From: Paludibacter sp.
GTDB lineage: Bacteria > Bacteroidota > Bacteroidia > Bacteroidales > Paludibacteraceae
Direction of reading: 5' to 3'
DNA length: 64,000 bases
NCBI GenBank assembly: GCA_028690665.1
Contig: JAQVAV010000002.1
Location: forward strand, 353,962-417,961
Shown here: positions 26,794-36,847 of the stretch, one piece after another
Layout: each line of letters starts with the position of its first letter
Numbering within the stretch: the stretch's first letter is position 1
Translations under genes and position numbers: made by a program
The notes under the pieces: model-generated
What the model saw: only the letters and a program-made list of their open reading frames with translations
The model's database searches: none
Told to the model about the DNA's origin: nothing

Positions 26794-27795
26794 ATGAAAA
26801 ACGAATTAATGAACGATTTATTTAAAAAATACCTTAATAACCAGCTTACCAATGAGGAGCTTTCGGATTTTCAGAAGTTAGTGAACGCTTCGACAAATGA
26901 AGAAATTGAAGCTCTTATGTCCGATTCGTGGGAAACCGAAAAAACAAATAATATCAATAAAAATATAATTGGTGATATTAAAAGAAATATCGATAACCAA
27001 AATAAACAGAGTATTAAACAGAACAATAAAATATTTATACGAAAAATTATGCGGGTTGCAGCTATCGTTGTTATTCCAGTGATGTTAATAACCTCGTATG
27101 TATATTTTAGTTCGGCGCATAATTATGTTGCTAATGATATGGTTGTGTCAGTGGCCGAAGGCGAAAAAGCAAATATCACTTTGCCGGATGGAACAAAAGC
27201 CCGTCTGAATGCTCAGACTACTTTGAGTTATGATGTTACGGATTTTAATAAACGGGAAAGACGAATTTCTTTGTCGGGAGAAGCATACTTTGAGGTTGCC
27301 AAAAATAAAAATAAACCGTTCATTATTGAAACATCTTATCTGAATGTAAGAGTATTGGGAACTACTTTCGATCTGCTTGCGAGAGATGAGAATAATTTGG
27401 TAGAGATAGCTTTAAAAGAAGGAAAAGTAAATTTGACATCAAACTTGAATCAGGATGAGGTGATTCTTTATCCGAATCAAAAAGCTATTCTTGACAAGAA
27501 GACGGGTGAAATTGCTGTAATCAAATTTGATCCGGAAATATCTACAGCATGGATGAGAGGAGAACTTGTTTTTCACGGAGCTTCTGTTCATAATATTTTC
27601 CGGGAAATTGAAAGAAGTTACGGGGTGAAAATAGTTGCAAAATGTCCGGATTCTGTTATGAATGATTTGTTTACAGGAACTTTCTCTGTGGATAATCTGG
27701 ATGAAACAATGAATATTTTGAAGATGCATTATAAATTTAATTATACAATTGAAGGTAAAACTGTAAAAGTAAACGGTGAAGGCATTCGTAGATAA
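26794..27795 (+). CDS. FecR-family anti-sigma factor
   Basis: A 333-residue inner-membrane protein. A cytoplasmic N-terminal part (about 1-85) precedes one transmembrane segment, MRVAAIVVIPVMLITSYVYF (about 86-105). The periplasmic part has the FecR core with VAEGEKANITLPDGTKARLN, SLSGEAYFEVAKNKNKPFII and VRVLGTTFDL, and then the DUF4974-type C-terminal domain (HNIFREIERSYGVKI). It holds the ECF sigma factor inactive until contacted by the STN domain of the TonB-dependent transporter encoded next. Confidence 0.93.
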   Translation: MKNELMNDLFKKYLNNQLTNEELSDFQKLVNASTNEEIEALMSDSWETEKTNNINKNIIGDIKRNIDNQNKQSIKQNNKIFIRKIMRVAAIVVIPVMLITSYVYFSSAHNYVANDMVVSVAEGEKANITLPDGTKARLNAQTTLSYDVTDFNKRERRISLSGEAYFEVAKNKNKPFIIETSYLNVRVLGTTFDLLARDENNLVEIALKEGKVNLTSNLNQDEVILYPNQKAILDKKTGEIAVIKFDPEISTAWMRGELVFHGASVHNIFREIERSYGVKIVAKCPDSVMNDLFTGTFSVDNLDETMNILKMHYKFNYTIEGKTVKVNGEGIRR

Positions 27796-27859
27796 TCTGA
27801 TTTCAGGTTTTTTCTAATAGTCGTAACCGGGCAAACTGTATTAAATAAAATAATTGAAA

Positions 27860-30800
27860 ATGAAGAACATAAGTCGTTGGATTTTTTTGTTATGGTTGAT
27901 TTTTGCAGGACTGAATATTAGTCCGGTTAAAGCTCAAAATCAGGTGATTTCCGTGGATGTGAAAGATGTTAATCTTGAGCAGTTTTTTGCATTAATTGAA
28001 AGTAAAACAAATTATAAGTTTTCTTATCGTAACAGTATAATGGATAAAAAGAAGAACATTACTGTGAAGATGGAAAATGTGAGCGTTGAGAAGTTGCTGG
28101 ATGAGGTGCTTCCTCAAAAAGGTTTGAAGCATAGTGTATCTGAAAATTTCATTATTATTACCCGGAAGTCAGGCTCTTCTACGGCAGTCAATAATGAAAT
28201 AAAAACTATTTCCGGAAAAGTTGTTGACAGAAATGGCGAAGCCGTGATTGGGGCAAGTATTGTAATTGAAGGAACAACCAAAGGTGGAATTACTGATTAT
28301 AATGGAAATTTCAGTATTGAAGCTCCTGAAAATGCAATAATCAAGGTTTCTTATATCGGTTATGTTTCACAAATTATCCCCATTGCTGAAAAATCATTTA
28401 TCAAGGTTGTACTGATTGAAGATACTAAAACTCTTGATGAAGTGGTAGTGGTAGGGTACGGTACTCAGAAAAAAGTGAATCTTACGGGTTCGGTAGCTAT
28501 GGTTACTGCTGATGATATTCAGTCGAGACCCGTTGCAAATGTGACAAACGGATTGCAGGGACTCTTGTCAGGCGTTACGGTTGTCAACAGTACAGGTCAG
28601 CCTGGTTCAGGTTCTTCGACAATACGAATTCGCGGTTTGGGAACTATTGGAAATGCCAATCCTTTGGTGCTGATTGATGGAGTCGAAGGTGATATGAATT
28701 TATTGAATCCCGAAGATATTCAAAGCGTTTCGGTGCTTAAAGATGCTGCATCCGCTTCTATTTACGGAGCCCGCGCTGCCAACGGTGTAATACTTATTAC
28801 AACTAAAAAATTGAATACCAAAGAGCAGAAGCCCACTATCACATTTAATGCTTACTACGGTTTGCAAACTCCTACCCGTTTGCCGGAAATGTGCGATGCC
28901 CTTGAATTTATGACTCTTGATAATGAAGCCCGTACGAATGTCGGTGCCGGCATTGCATGGAATGATGCTCAGTTTAAAAAGGTAAGCACAAGTTCTGATC
29001 CTAATTATTTTGGAAATACCGATTGGATTTCGGAAGTTTTGAATGATCATGCTCCGCAACAGAGCTATTCGCTGAATGTGAACGGTAATCTCGGAAACTC
29101 GGGATATTTGCTATCCTACCGTTATTTTGATCAAAATGGGTTGACCGTAGGAAATTCAACCGGAGAAGAACGTCACAACTTACGATTCAAGCTTGACTCT
29201 CGTCTGCTTGAGAAAGTTCAGGTTACAACTAATATAGGTTATACTATGCGGAATGTGGTTTCTCCTACAGGGTCACTTACCAGCGGTGGTGGTGCTATTT
29301 ATAATGCTATGCGTATTGCACCTAATGTTCCCGTACGCTATACCGATGGTTCTTGGGCTTACGGAGGAGGAAATACCAACCCTGTGGCTATTCTCTATGA
29401 TGGAGGAAGTACCAATGTGGATGCAGATGAGTTTTCTTTTATGACTATAGGTAAAATTGATATAACGAAATGGTGGAATCTGACAACTACTTATAGTCTT
29501 GTAAACAAAAATTCATTGACAAAAATATTAAAGAAAACGATAGAGTTTGTCAATCCGGATGATCCTGATACACCGGTTTATACTTATAATAGTCCTAATA
29601 GTCTGAGTAATGCAGATTTACGTCAGCGCCAGCAAACACTTATTGTTCAGACAAATTTTGATTATTCGTTCGGGAAACATAGTGTTTCCGGTGTTGGTGG
29701 TTTTTCGCAGGAATGGTCAGTTCTGGAGCAATTTGATGCATCGCGAATTAATTTGGTGACCGAAGATGATCCTACGCTTAATTTAGGAGCTAAAGAAGGT
29801 ATGAGCAATGATGCCAGTGCATCGCAATGGGCTATTCGTTCGGGATTTGGCCGGTTGAATTATAATTTCAGCGAACGTTATCTGGTGGAAATGAACCTTC
29901 GTTATGATTTATCTTCCCGGTTTTCGAAGGGAAACAGAGGTGGTTTATTCCCCTCTTTCTCCGGAGCGTGGAGATTCTCCGAAGAACCTTTTATGTCATT
30001 TAGCAGAAATATTTTCGATAATATAAAAATCAGGGCTTCCTGGGGAATGCTTGGAAATCAGTATGTCGGATCAACAGACTTTCCCTATATGTCTGTTTTA
30101 AATGAAGTTTCGGGACTTTCGGCTATTGGTACGGAAGGAACAACAGGTTACACGCAAACAACTTTGGCTAATCCGTTATTGACATGGGAGAAAATAAATA
30201 TGTTCGATGTGGGGACTGATTTTACATTGTTCAAAAATAAGTTGGAGATAACATTCGATTGGTACAATAAAAATACGAACGGAATTTTATTGCAACTTAA
30301 TTATCCGAGTCAGATTGGGGCTACTCCTTCTGAACAAAATGTGGGTTCGGTAAATAATAAAGGCTGGGAAGTGAATGTGGCCTGGAGAGATAAAATTGGA
30401 AAATTTAAATATGGTTTGTCATTCAACCTGTCAGACGTAAAAAATAAAATTACAGATCTCGGAGATACTTCTCCGGATTTGAGTTCTTATTTGATCAGAG
30501 AAGTCGGTTACCCGATTGATGCTTTTTACGGTTACATTGCCGAAGGCCTGATGACACCTGAAGATTTTGATTATTATGATGAAACTGAGAAGAAATATTC
30601 GCTGGAAAATGTACCAGTTGTGATTGGTAATGATTATGAGCCGGGAGATATAAAATATAAAGACATTAGCGGCCCGCAGGGAAAACCGGATGGAAAAATA
30701 TCACCTGAATATGACCGGCTTGTTTTAGGAAGTGCCTTTCCCCGTTATACTTACAGCTTTAAAGGCGATTTAGGGTATAAAAGTCTTGATTTGAGTTTTT

Positions 30801-31228
30801 CTTTGCAGGGAGTCGGTAAAGCCGATGGTTATCTGACGGGATCGGCTCGCCATGCATTTCAGGATATGGCTGCTTATCCGCAGAAAATACATCTTCAAAG
30901 ATATAATGTGGAAACAAATCCCGATTCGAATGCTCCATATCCGCGATTGACTTATAATGTTAGTTTTAATCAATCTACATTTTCAACATTTTGGTTGGAG
31001 GATGCTTCGTACTTGCGTTTGAAAAACATACAATTGGGCTATACTCTGCCTCAGAGTTTTACAAGAAAGCTGAAAATCGAAAAATGCAGAATTTATACAT
31101 CCGGAGATAATTTGTTAACTTTTACTAAATTCTTTTATGCATACGATCCGGAAACTCCGATTTCGAGTGGTGGATATTATCCTCAGGTCAAAACAGGAGT
31201 AGTGGGAATTAATGTCACATTTCAATAA
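27860..31228 (+). CDS. SusC/RagA-family TonB-linked outer-membrane transporter with STN signalling domain
   Basis: The ATG at 27860 gives 1122 residues (the frame opens at a TTG two codons earlier). Order: signal peptide (WIFLLWLIFAGLNISPVKAQ), STN domain (about 30-90, VISVDVKDVNLEQFFALIES), carboxypeptidase-D-like repeat (about 115-200, ISGKVVDRNGEAVIGASIVI), TonB-box-like DEVVVVGYGTQKK, plug (about 215-330, PLVLIDGVEG), then the 22-strand barrel to the C-terminus. The STN domain makes it a transducer: it both imports ligand and signals through FecR to the ECF sigma factor. With the SusD protein it should capture and import an oligosaccharide, probably one containing alpha-GlcNAc judging by the GH89 genes. 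Confidence 0.95.
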   Translation: MKNISRWIFLLWLIFAGLNISPVKAQNQVISVDVKDVNLEQFFALIESKTNYKFSYRNSIMDKKKNITVKMENVSVEKLLDEVLPQKGLKHSVSENFIIITRKSGSSTAVNNEIKTISGKVVDRNGEAVIGASIVIEGTTKGGITDYNGNFSIEAPENAIIKVSYIGYVSQIIPIAEKSFIKVVLIEDTKTLDEVVVVGYGTQKKVNLTGSVAMVTADDIQSRPVANVTNGLQGLLSGVTVVNSTGQPGSGSSTIRIRGLGTIGNANPLVLIDGVEGDMNLLNPEDIQSVSVLKDAASASIYGARAANGVILITTKKLNTKEQKPTITFNAYYGLQTPTRLPEMCDALEFMTLDNEARTNVGAGIAWNDAQFKKVSTSSDPNYFGNTDWISEVLNDHAPQQSYSLNVNGNLGNSGYLLSYRYFDQNGLTVGNSTGEERHNLRFKLDSRLLEKVQVTTNIGYTMRNVVSPTGSLTSGGGAIYNAMRIAPNVPVRYTDGSWAYGGGNTNPVAILYDGGSTNVDADEFSFMTIGKIDITKWWNLTTTYSLVNKNSLTKILKKTIEFVNPDDPDTPVYTYNSPNSLSNADLRQRQQTLIVQTNFDYSFGKHSVSGVGGFSQEWSVLEQFDASRINLVTEDDPTLNLGAKEGMSNDASASQWAIRSGFGRLNYNFSERYLVEMNLRYDLSSRFSKGNRGGLFPSFSGAWRFSEEPFMSFSRNIFDNIKIRASWGMLGNQYVGSTDFPYMSVLNEVSGLSAIGTEGTTGYTQTTLANPLLTWEKINMFDVGTDFTLFKNKLEITFDWYNKNTNGILLQLNYPSQIGATPSEQNVGSVNNKGWEVNVAWRDKIGKFKYGLSFNLSDVKNKITDLGDTSPDLSSYLIREVGYPIDAFYGYIAEGLMTPEDFDYYDETEKKYSLENVPVVIGNDYEPGDIKYKDISGPQGKPDGKISPEYDRLVLGSAFPRYTYSFKGDLGYKSLDLSFSLQGVGKADGYLTGSARHAFQDMAAYPQKIHLQRYNVETNPDSNAPYPRLTYNVSFNQSTFSTFWLEDASYLRLKNIQLGYTLPQSFTRKLKIEKCRIYTSGDNLLTFTKFFYAYDPETPISSGGYYPQVKTGVVGINVTFQ

Positions 31229-31260
31229 TGGTTACAAAATATTAAAATATATTCAAGAAG

Positions 31261-32946
31261 ATGAAGAAGAATTTAATTATAGGACTTGTTACAATTTTCT
31301 TGCTCTCTTGTAATGATGAATTTCTTGACAGAGCGCCTTTGGATACATTGACTAATGAAAATTTCTGGCAAAATGAGGAACATTTGGAAAGTGCTGCCAA
31401 TGCTTTGTATACAGCTCTCAGAGGAAAGGATGTCCTGAATATCTTTGAGTCGATGGGCGAAGCTGCTCCATGGGCAGTCACAACTGCTTACCGGACTATT
31501 GGAGGCGGCAATTACTCTACCGATATTTCGCAGATAAACAGTATATGGGTAAGCGCCTATTACAATATAGGACGTTGCAATTTTTTCCTGAATAATTATG
31601 AGCGGGCAACAAGTGTTTCGGAAGCAGTACGGGAACGTTATGCCGCAGAGGCACATTTTTTCAGAGCTTATGATTACTGGCTGCTAACTTCTCTTTTTGG
31701 AGATGTACCTTATATTACCAAAGAGCTGAATGTGTATTCGGATGATGTATACAGAGGGCGTGATGCGCGCGCTGCAGTTATTGATAGTATCAGTTCCGAT
31801 TTGGAAAAAACTTATAAAAATCTTCCGGCATATATCGCCCCGGCGTCGGCAGAGTTTGGAAGAATCAGTCAGGGGGCGGCTTTGACGCTTCTTTCCAGAA
31901 TTTATTTGTATAACGAACGTTGGAACGAGGCAGCCAATGCAGCTAAAAAGGCTATGGGATTAGGATATGAGCTGTATTCGACCGGAAATCCTACGGAAGA
32001 TTACCGCAATTTATTCAATTTTACCGGACGTGCTTCGCGAATAGCGGCAAATAAAGAAACTATCCTGGCCTATGTTTATAATTATGATTTGGGAGAAGAT
32101 GCCCGAACATCTCATAATCTTTCCCGTGAATTATGGGTACCAAACGATTATTCACGTTTTGCTCCGACTAAAACCATGATTGAAACATGGCTTACTGCCG
32201 ATGGAAAAATATGGGATCCTTCTACTGTAAATACTTATGAAGAAGTTTTTGAAAACAGGGATCCGCGTATGAAACAATCTATTTTACCACCGAATACTCC
32301 GTGGGAAGGAAAGAAAGATGGAAATCCTAATAATACAAATTCGTCCATGTTTACATATCCCAAATTTTCAAATGATAAAGATGGATGTATGACATATTCA
32401 GGCTATTATTTGTACAAATATGTTGAACCGACAGAAGTTAGTCAGGTTGGGCATGACGATAATGATATTATTATTTTCAGATACGCCGAAGTTTTATTGA
32501 ATTATGTTGAGGCTCGTGAAAGAGCAGGAACTATTACCCAAGCTACGCTTGACAGTACGATTAATCTGCTGCGTGACAGAGTTGGAATGGTACATCTGAC
32601 TATGAGTAATATTCCCGAAGGTTCTGATATCCGGACAGAAATCCGCAGGGAGAGAAAGGTAGAATTGTTTTTCGAAGGACAACGGTATTTGGATATTATC
32701 AGGTGGAAGCAGGGTGAATTACTCGGACAGGATTTATTGGGAGTAAACAAGCGCTGGCTTGATGAATCGAAATTGACTTCTGGCGTTTTGAATACTTTGA
32801 AATGGAAAAGTGTAGACGGAGAACAGTATCTGATTATTGAGACCGGACGCACGTTTAATGCGGAAAAACATTATTTGCTTTCGTTGCCATTTACACAAAT
32901 GCAGCGTAATCCGAATTTGCGGCCCAATAATCCGGGGTGGGATTAG
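31261..32946 (+). CDS. SusD/RagB-family surface glycan-binding lipoprotein
   Basis: A 561-residue lipoprotein with signal peptide and lipobox (LIIGLVTIFLLSC, Cys17). It has typical SusD features: DEFLDRAPLDTLTNENFW near the mature N-terminus, TPR-like helices (RYAAEAHFFRAYDYWLL, GAALTLLSRIYLYNERW) and the C-terminal RTEIRRERKVELFFEGQRYL, RWKQG and QMQRNPNLRPNNPGW. It forms the lid of the SusC transporter and binds the glycan at the cell surface. It begins 32 bases after susC in the same operon. Confidence 0.96.
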   Translation: MKKNLIIGLVTIFLLSCNDEFLDRAPLDTLTNENFWQNEEHLESAANALYTALRGKDVLNIFESMGEAAPWAVTTAYRTIGGGNYSTDISQINSIWVSAYYNIGRCNFFLNNYERATSVSEAVRERYAAEAHFFRAYDYWLLTSLFGDVPYITKELNVYSDDVYRGRDARAAVIDSISSDLEKTYKNLPAYIAPASAEFGRISQGAALTLLSRIYLYNERWNEAANAAKKAMGLGYELYSTGNPTEDYRNLFNFTGRASRIAANKETILAYVYNYDLGEDARTSHNLSRELWVPNDYSRFAPTKTMIETWLTADGKIWDPSTVNTYEEVFENRDPRMKQSILPPNTPWEGKKDGNPNNTNSSMFTYPKFSNDKDGCMTYSGYYLYKYVEPTEVSQVGHDDNDIIIFRYAEVLLNYVEARERAGTITQATLDSTINLLRDRVGMVHLTMSNIPEGSDIRTEIRRERKVELFFEGQRYLDIIRWKQGELLGQDLLGVNKRWLDESKLTSGVLNTLKWKSVDGEQYLIIETGRTFNAEKHYLLSLPFTQMQRNPNLRPNNPGWD

Positions 32947-32955
32947 TGTATATAA

Positions 32956-33750
32956 ATGAAATTTTTAGAAAATACTTTTATGACATTGAAGAAATTATAT
33001 ATTGCATTTTGTTTTATCCTGATTTCATTTTCATTTGTTCAAAGTCAGACTATCTCGGTGAAGATAATGACTATGAACATAAAAGAAGGAGGTGAACTTG
33101 CCGGATACAGCGCGACAGTCTATGCCGATTGCATCCGTGCGTATAGCCCTGATTTTGTTGTCTTTCAGGAAATGGACAATTATACTGTCCGGAATGGAAA
33201 TCAGGATTTGCTTTCGGAAATAGCTGTTCAACTTGGTATGTTTCCGTATTTTGGAAAAGCAATAACATATTCTTCGGGTGATGTTGGCAATGGTGTTTTA
33301 TCAAAATATCCTTTTTACAATGCCCGTACAATAACTTCTAAGCCATCGGGTGCAAATGAACAGCGGGCTTGTTCCTGGATTGATGTGGTACTCCCTTCGA
33401 AACGAAAAGTCCGCATTGCTGTAACTCATTTAGATGTTTCTACTGATCAGGTACGGGTTTCGACACTGGCAAAAATAAATACGGAAATATTAGCAGATAA
33501 TTTTTCACCGGTTTTATTAGCCGGAGATTTTAATGCTACACCGGCATCCGAAACCATGAGTTATGCATTTATTAAGTGGCAGGATATTGGAACCGGTACC
33601 GGAAATACAATTCCGAGTACAGAACCAACAAAGCGGATCGATTATATTTTGGGATATCCGAAAACATGGATTCAAAAAAGTTATGAAATTGTGTCGTACC
33701 CCGGTTTATCCGACCATTGTTTTGTAGTGGCAGATCTTGAATTCGAATAA
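32956..33750 (+). CDS. Endonuclease/exonuclease/phosphatase (EEP)-fold protein 1, exported
   Basis: A 264-residue protein; a second in-frame ATG at 32980 would place the signal peptide (KKLYIAFCFILISFSFVQSQ) nearer the N-terminus. The EEP fold is shown by IMTMNIKEGGE, FVVFQEMDNYT (metal Glu), VTHLDVST, LLAGDFNATP (Asp/Asn pair) and the C-terminal LSDHCFVVADLE (catalytic Asp/His). Exported EEP proteins include phosphodiesterases and sphingomyelinase/inositol-phosphatase relatives. The context (SusCD, GH89) suggests cleavage of a phosphodiester in the imported glycan rather than DNA. It is 9 bases after susD and so in the operon. Confidence 0.85.
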   Translation: MKFLENTFMTLKKLYIAFCFILISFSFVQSQTISVKIMTMNIKEGGELAGYSATVYADCIRAYSPDFVVFQEMDNYTVRNGNQDLLSEIAVQLGMFPYFGKAITYSSGDVGNGVLSKYPFYNARTITSKPSGANEQRACSWIDVVLPSKRKVRIAVTHLDVSTDQVRVSTLAKINTEILADNFSPVLLAGDFNATPASETMSYAFIKWQDIGTGTGNTIPSTEPTKRIDYILGYPKTWIQKSYEIVSYPGLSDHCFVVADLEFE

Positions 33751-33763
33751 AATAATTGATAAG

Positions 33764-34549
33764 ATGAGATATAAATATCTGATATATATTGTGGCGGTGT
33801 TTTTAATTTTTACCTCGTGTAAGGATCAGGAACCTAATGTTACGGATGATGGTTATGAAGCATCGGAAGCACCTGAAACGATCAATCAGTCGAATATAAT
33901 AACGGTTGAGTTTTTCTCAAAACTAAATGACGAAACGCTTTTTAGTTCCAGTGATTATCAGGCAATCATCAGTCACATTACTTCAGATAAAGCTTCTTTG
34001 GCTTTCTTGTTTGACCGTTCGGATATCTACCTTGGACAAAAATCACCAATAGTTGACATTGCTCTTGAAAGTAAATTAAAATCATTTTTTATTCAAAACG
34101 ATGTTGATGATTCCGTGATTCATGGCACGGGAATGATTGTCCGTCCGTTAGTTCCGGTTTACGATGGGATAGGAATTCCGGATACTCTGTTTCTGGCGGG
34201 CTGTACGGTTACTGCTGCATTGGTACAGCCAACCGTTGTTACTCTCATGACATGTAAATTATCCGATAGTTTTCAGTTCCCGGTTTTGGTAAGGTCATTG
34301 GGCGATGGACTGCAAACAAATAAAATAGTTGTAGGAACTATAAAAACAGATGTTGCTGATGGGTTTAAAGACTATCTGAAATATCATTTGAAGAATTTCA
34401 GGTTGTCATTTTACAGTTCATCGGAAACAAATGCCACCTATGAAATTTTTTATCTCACTCCTGTTGAGTTTGTAAAGAGGGAAACTACCGAAATGACTGT
34501 TTCCGGATTGCCTTTATATCAGAGTAAAATTGAATATCTTGATAATTAA
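33764..34549 (+). CDS. PUL-associated lipoprotein of unknown function
   Basis: The ATG at 33764 gives 261 residues beginning with a lipoprotein signal (KYLIYIVAVFLIFTSC, lipobox Cys near residue 18) and an acidic post-Cys linker typical of surface export in Bacteroidetes (KDQEPNVTDDG). The frame is open nine codons further, overlapping the EEP gene, but that would spoil the signal peptide. No family is recognised in the rest, which is Ser/Thr-rich with probable beta strands. A surface glycan-binding protein (SGBP-like) is a reasonable inference from its position after SusD. Confidence 0.65.
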   Translation: MRYKYLIYIVAVFLIFTSCKDQEPNVTDDGYEASEAPETINQSNIITVEFFSKLNDETLFSSSDYQAIISHITSDKASLAFLFDRSDIYLGQKSPIVDIALESKLKSFFIQNDVDDSVIHGTGMIVRPLVPVYDGIGIPDTLFLAGCTVTAALVQPTVVTLMTCKLSDSFQFPVLVRSLGDGLQTNKIVVGTIKTDVADGFKDYLKYHLKNFRLSFYSSSETNATYEIFYLTPVEFVKRETTEMTVSGLPLYQSKIEYLDN

Positions 34550-34564
34550 ATTATTTATAAAGTG

Positions 34565-35353
34565 ATGAAATTAGTGTATAAATACGGAGTTTTATTTTTT
34601 CTGCTTATTGTTTGTAATTCTGCCTTCGGAGCGGGACAAAATGATACGCTGAATGTTATGACATTTAATATCCGTTTTGGTGAACTGGCTTCTTTGGAAC
34701 AGATCGGGAAATATATTAAAAGCCAACAACCGGATATAGTGGCTCTGCAGGAATGCGATTGGAAATTGGACCGGGGAGATCGGGCTTTGCAACAGGCCGG
34801 GAAAGCTTATATCAACGAATTGGCTTATTATAGCGAGCTTTTCGGACTATATGGGAAAACAATTAATTATAAAGGCGGTTATTACGGAATAGGATTACTT
34901 TCCAAATACCCAATTATCAAAAGTGAGCGTGTCCTTCTGCCGAATCCGTCTCCAAAAACCGAACAACGGGCCATGCTCATGGCTGAGATTGAGTTACCGG
35001 ATAATTCTGTAATAACCTTTATTTCCACCCATCTGGAAGTTTCTTCAGCTAAAACCCGTAAAGCGCAAATAAATTTTATTAATCGAAAGATTTCAGGAAT
35101 AAAAACTCCGGTTTTATTAGCCGGTGATTTTAATGCAACGCCTAATGATCAAGAAATAAAAGGCGGATTTGAAAAATGGTTTAACGGAACAAATTCTGAA
35201 TTTACATTCTCTGCGAAAAAACCTTCTATCAAAATTGATTATATCTGGGGAATGCCACAAAAGAATTTTGAACTTATTTCGACCAAGGTGCATAACGACT
35301 GTAGATTATCGGATCATTTTCCGGTAAATTCAATGATTGTTCTTAAAAAATGA
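34565..35353 (+). CDS. EEP-fold protein 2, exported
   Basis: The ATG at 34565 (a GTG precedes it) gives 262 residues with a signal peptide (YGVLFFLLIVCNSAFGAGQ). EEP motifs are complete: VMTFNIRFGE, DIVALQECDWK, ISTHLEVSS, LLAGDFNATPND, KIDYIWGM and LSDHFPVNSM. It is a diverged paralogue of EEP protein 1 (both have the PVLLAGDFNATP block). Phosphodiesterase or phosphatase activity on part of the PUL substrate is inferred; a nuclease is the main alternative. Confidence 0.85.
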   Translation: MKLVYKYGVLFFLLIVCNSAFGAGQNDTLNVMTFNIRFGELASLEQIGKYIKSQQPDIVALQECDWKLDRGDRALQQAGKAYINELAYYSELFGLYGKTINYKGGYYGIGLLSKYPIIKSERVLLPNPSPKTEQRAMLMAEIELPDNSVITFISTHLEVSSAKTRKAQINFINRKISGIKTPVLLAGDFNATPNDQEIKGGFEKWFNGTNSEFTFSAKKPSIKIDYIWGMPQKNFELISTKVHNDCRLSDHFPVNSMIVLKK

Positions 35354-35393
35354 AATAAAAATTCCAAAGTATAAATTAATAATTTATTGAGTT

Positions 35394-36656
35394 ATGAAAG
35401 TGAGAAATTTCCTATTTTTTGTAATGCTGGCTACAGCAGTTGGTTTTGTATCGTGCAAAAGCGATGAGATCGATGAAGCAAATGTTCAATTTACATTGGA
35501 CCAGTCAAGCATTGATAACTTAGAGTTTGCCCAACCTGTACAAATATCAGGAACGGCAACAAGTGACCAGGCCATTACCAGCCTTACTTTTACCGGAGTG
35601 AAAGAGGTTAATGGCGTATATGAAGCTCAGGGCGACGAACAGGAATATGATGAAGTAGGAACTACAACTGTAGATTTCGATATGGAATATTTTGTCGATA
35701 GTAAAGATATTACAGCCATTGAAGTTACAGCTTATGTCGGAAAATCCACTAAAAAAACTTATATCCAGGTTGGCTCAGTATCCGGAGAAGCAATGGGCTC
35801 TGCTTTCGTGGGGCAAGTTGTTCTGAAAGCCGATTCGATTGTATGGAATGCCGAGAACCATCCTGAAGTTTATACTACTCCGAATACAGGTGCTGCTGCA
35901 ACAACTCCATCGTTTTTTTCAATACATGGTGTAACGATTGATGGCGAAGTAAAACATGTATTGACCGGAGATGAAGTACGTTCGGTCGAAGGTCTGAATG
36001 CAAGTTTCTGTTTTGTTAATGTATTGCAAAATACAGCTAATGGGGCTTATATCGGCAGTCAACGAGGATACATGTTTACAAATGCATGGCCTTCTCAGTT
36101 GGGTGGTGGAACTACCGGTCGTCAGTGCGATCTGTATGAAATAGGAGGAAAGTCCATTCGTCAGGATAATATTGATACCACGCAGTTTAAAATTATTGCG
36201 GGTTCATGGATTGGAACTGACTGGAATGAAGAACGTTATAAATTTGTAGATTCTTTATTTACGGTTATAAGCGATGAAGCAACTACCGAATCAGCCAAAT
36301 ACAAAGCGTTTTATCTGTTGGGTAAGATTCAGGAAAGACTCGATAATGCCACTTTGGGTGAAGCAGATAATCCACAAAGTCTTGGAGCCGTAAACTATGC
36401 CCGTCGGAGAACAAATGCTGGAACAAGTGGAACAAATGTTATGGTTGAAAATTTCCGGGCAGGTGATTATATTATTCTTAAAAATTTAAAAGGAGGAAAG
36501 TTGTACTATGGTATCATGCAGATTACTCAGATGCAGGATGATACCTCTTGTTTAGTTGATGTTGAAGGAGTTGGACAGAAGCTTGGCCAGGAAGAAACCA
36601 AGCAGCTCTTTCATAAGGCGCTTATTCTGAATGTTAAGGTTCAGACTCAGCTTTAA
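35394..36656 (+). CDS. PUL-associated surface lipoprotein (putative glycan-binding)
   Basis: A 420-residue protein with signal peptide and lipobox (MLATAVGFVSC, Cys22) followed by the acidic KSDEIDEAN linker. An Ig-like or beta-sandwich segment may cover about 30-130 (PVQISGTATSDQAITSLTFT). The remainder (130-420) is not recognised; it is Gly/Asn-rich and ends without a sorting domain. It closes the susCD part of the locus before a double hairpin, the common position of a surface glycan-binding protein. Function inferred from context. Confidence 0.7.
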   Translation: MKVRNFLFFVMLATAVGFVSCKSDEIDEANVQFTLDQSSIDNLEFAQPVQISGTATSDQAITSLTFTGVKEVNGVYEAQGDEQEYDEVGTTTVDFDMEYFVDSKDITAIEVTAYVGKSTKKTYIQVGSVSGEAMGSAFVGQVVLKADSIVWNAENHPEVYTTPNTGAAATTPSFFSIHGVTIDGEVKHVLTGDEVRSVEGLNASFCFVNVLQNTANGAYIGSQRGYMFTNAWPSQLGGGTTGRQCDLYEIGGKSIRQDNIDTTQFKIIAGSWIGTDWNEERYKFVDSLFTVISDEATTESAKYKAFYLLGKIQERLDNATLGEADNPQSLGAVNYARRRTNAGTSGTNVMVENFRAGDYIILKNLKGGKLYYGIMQITQMQDDTSCLVDVEGVGQKLGQEETKQLFHKALILNVKVQTQL

Positions 36657-36667
36657 TTTTTGTGATT

Positions 36668-36685
36668 GACACTTAGTAAAGTGTC
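36668..36685 (+). terminator. Small hairpin, first of a tandem pair
   Basis: GACACTT-AGTA-AAGTGTC is a perfect 7-bp stem with a 4-base loop, followed by AGAATATTTTTT. It lies 12 bases after the stop of the surface lipoprotein. Confidence 0.55.
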
Positions 36686-36692
36686 AGAATAT

Positions 36693-36731
36693 TTTTTCCG
36701 GGAGCAGGTTTATGCTCCCGGGGAAATTTTT
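36693..36731 (+). terminator. Strong terminator between the susCD part and the GH89 genes
   Basis: CCGGGAGCA-GGTTTA-TGCTCCCGG is a 9-bp perfect stem, extendable by U-G and A-U pairs at its base, followed by TTTTT. It should end or attenuate transcription of the upstream PUL genes. Confidence 0.8.
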
Positions 36732-36847
36732 CTCAGTCCCAACTCCTATAGAGTTCCGGTTTAGGTTTTTACATCTATGACTGAAAGATTGAAATGCAAT
36801 TTTAGAATTTGATTATCAGATTTTTACATGTTTATTGACGATTTTTT

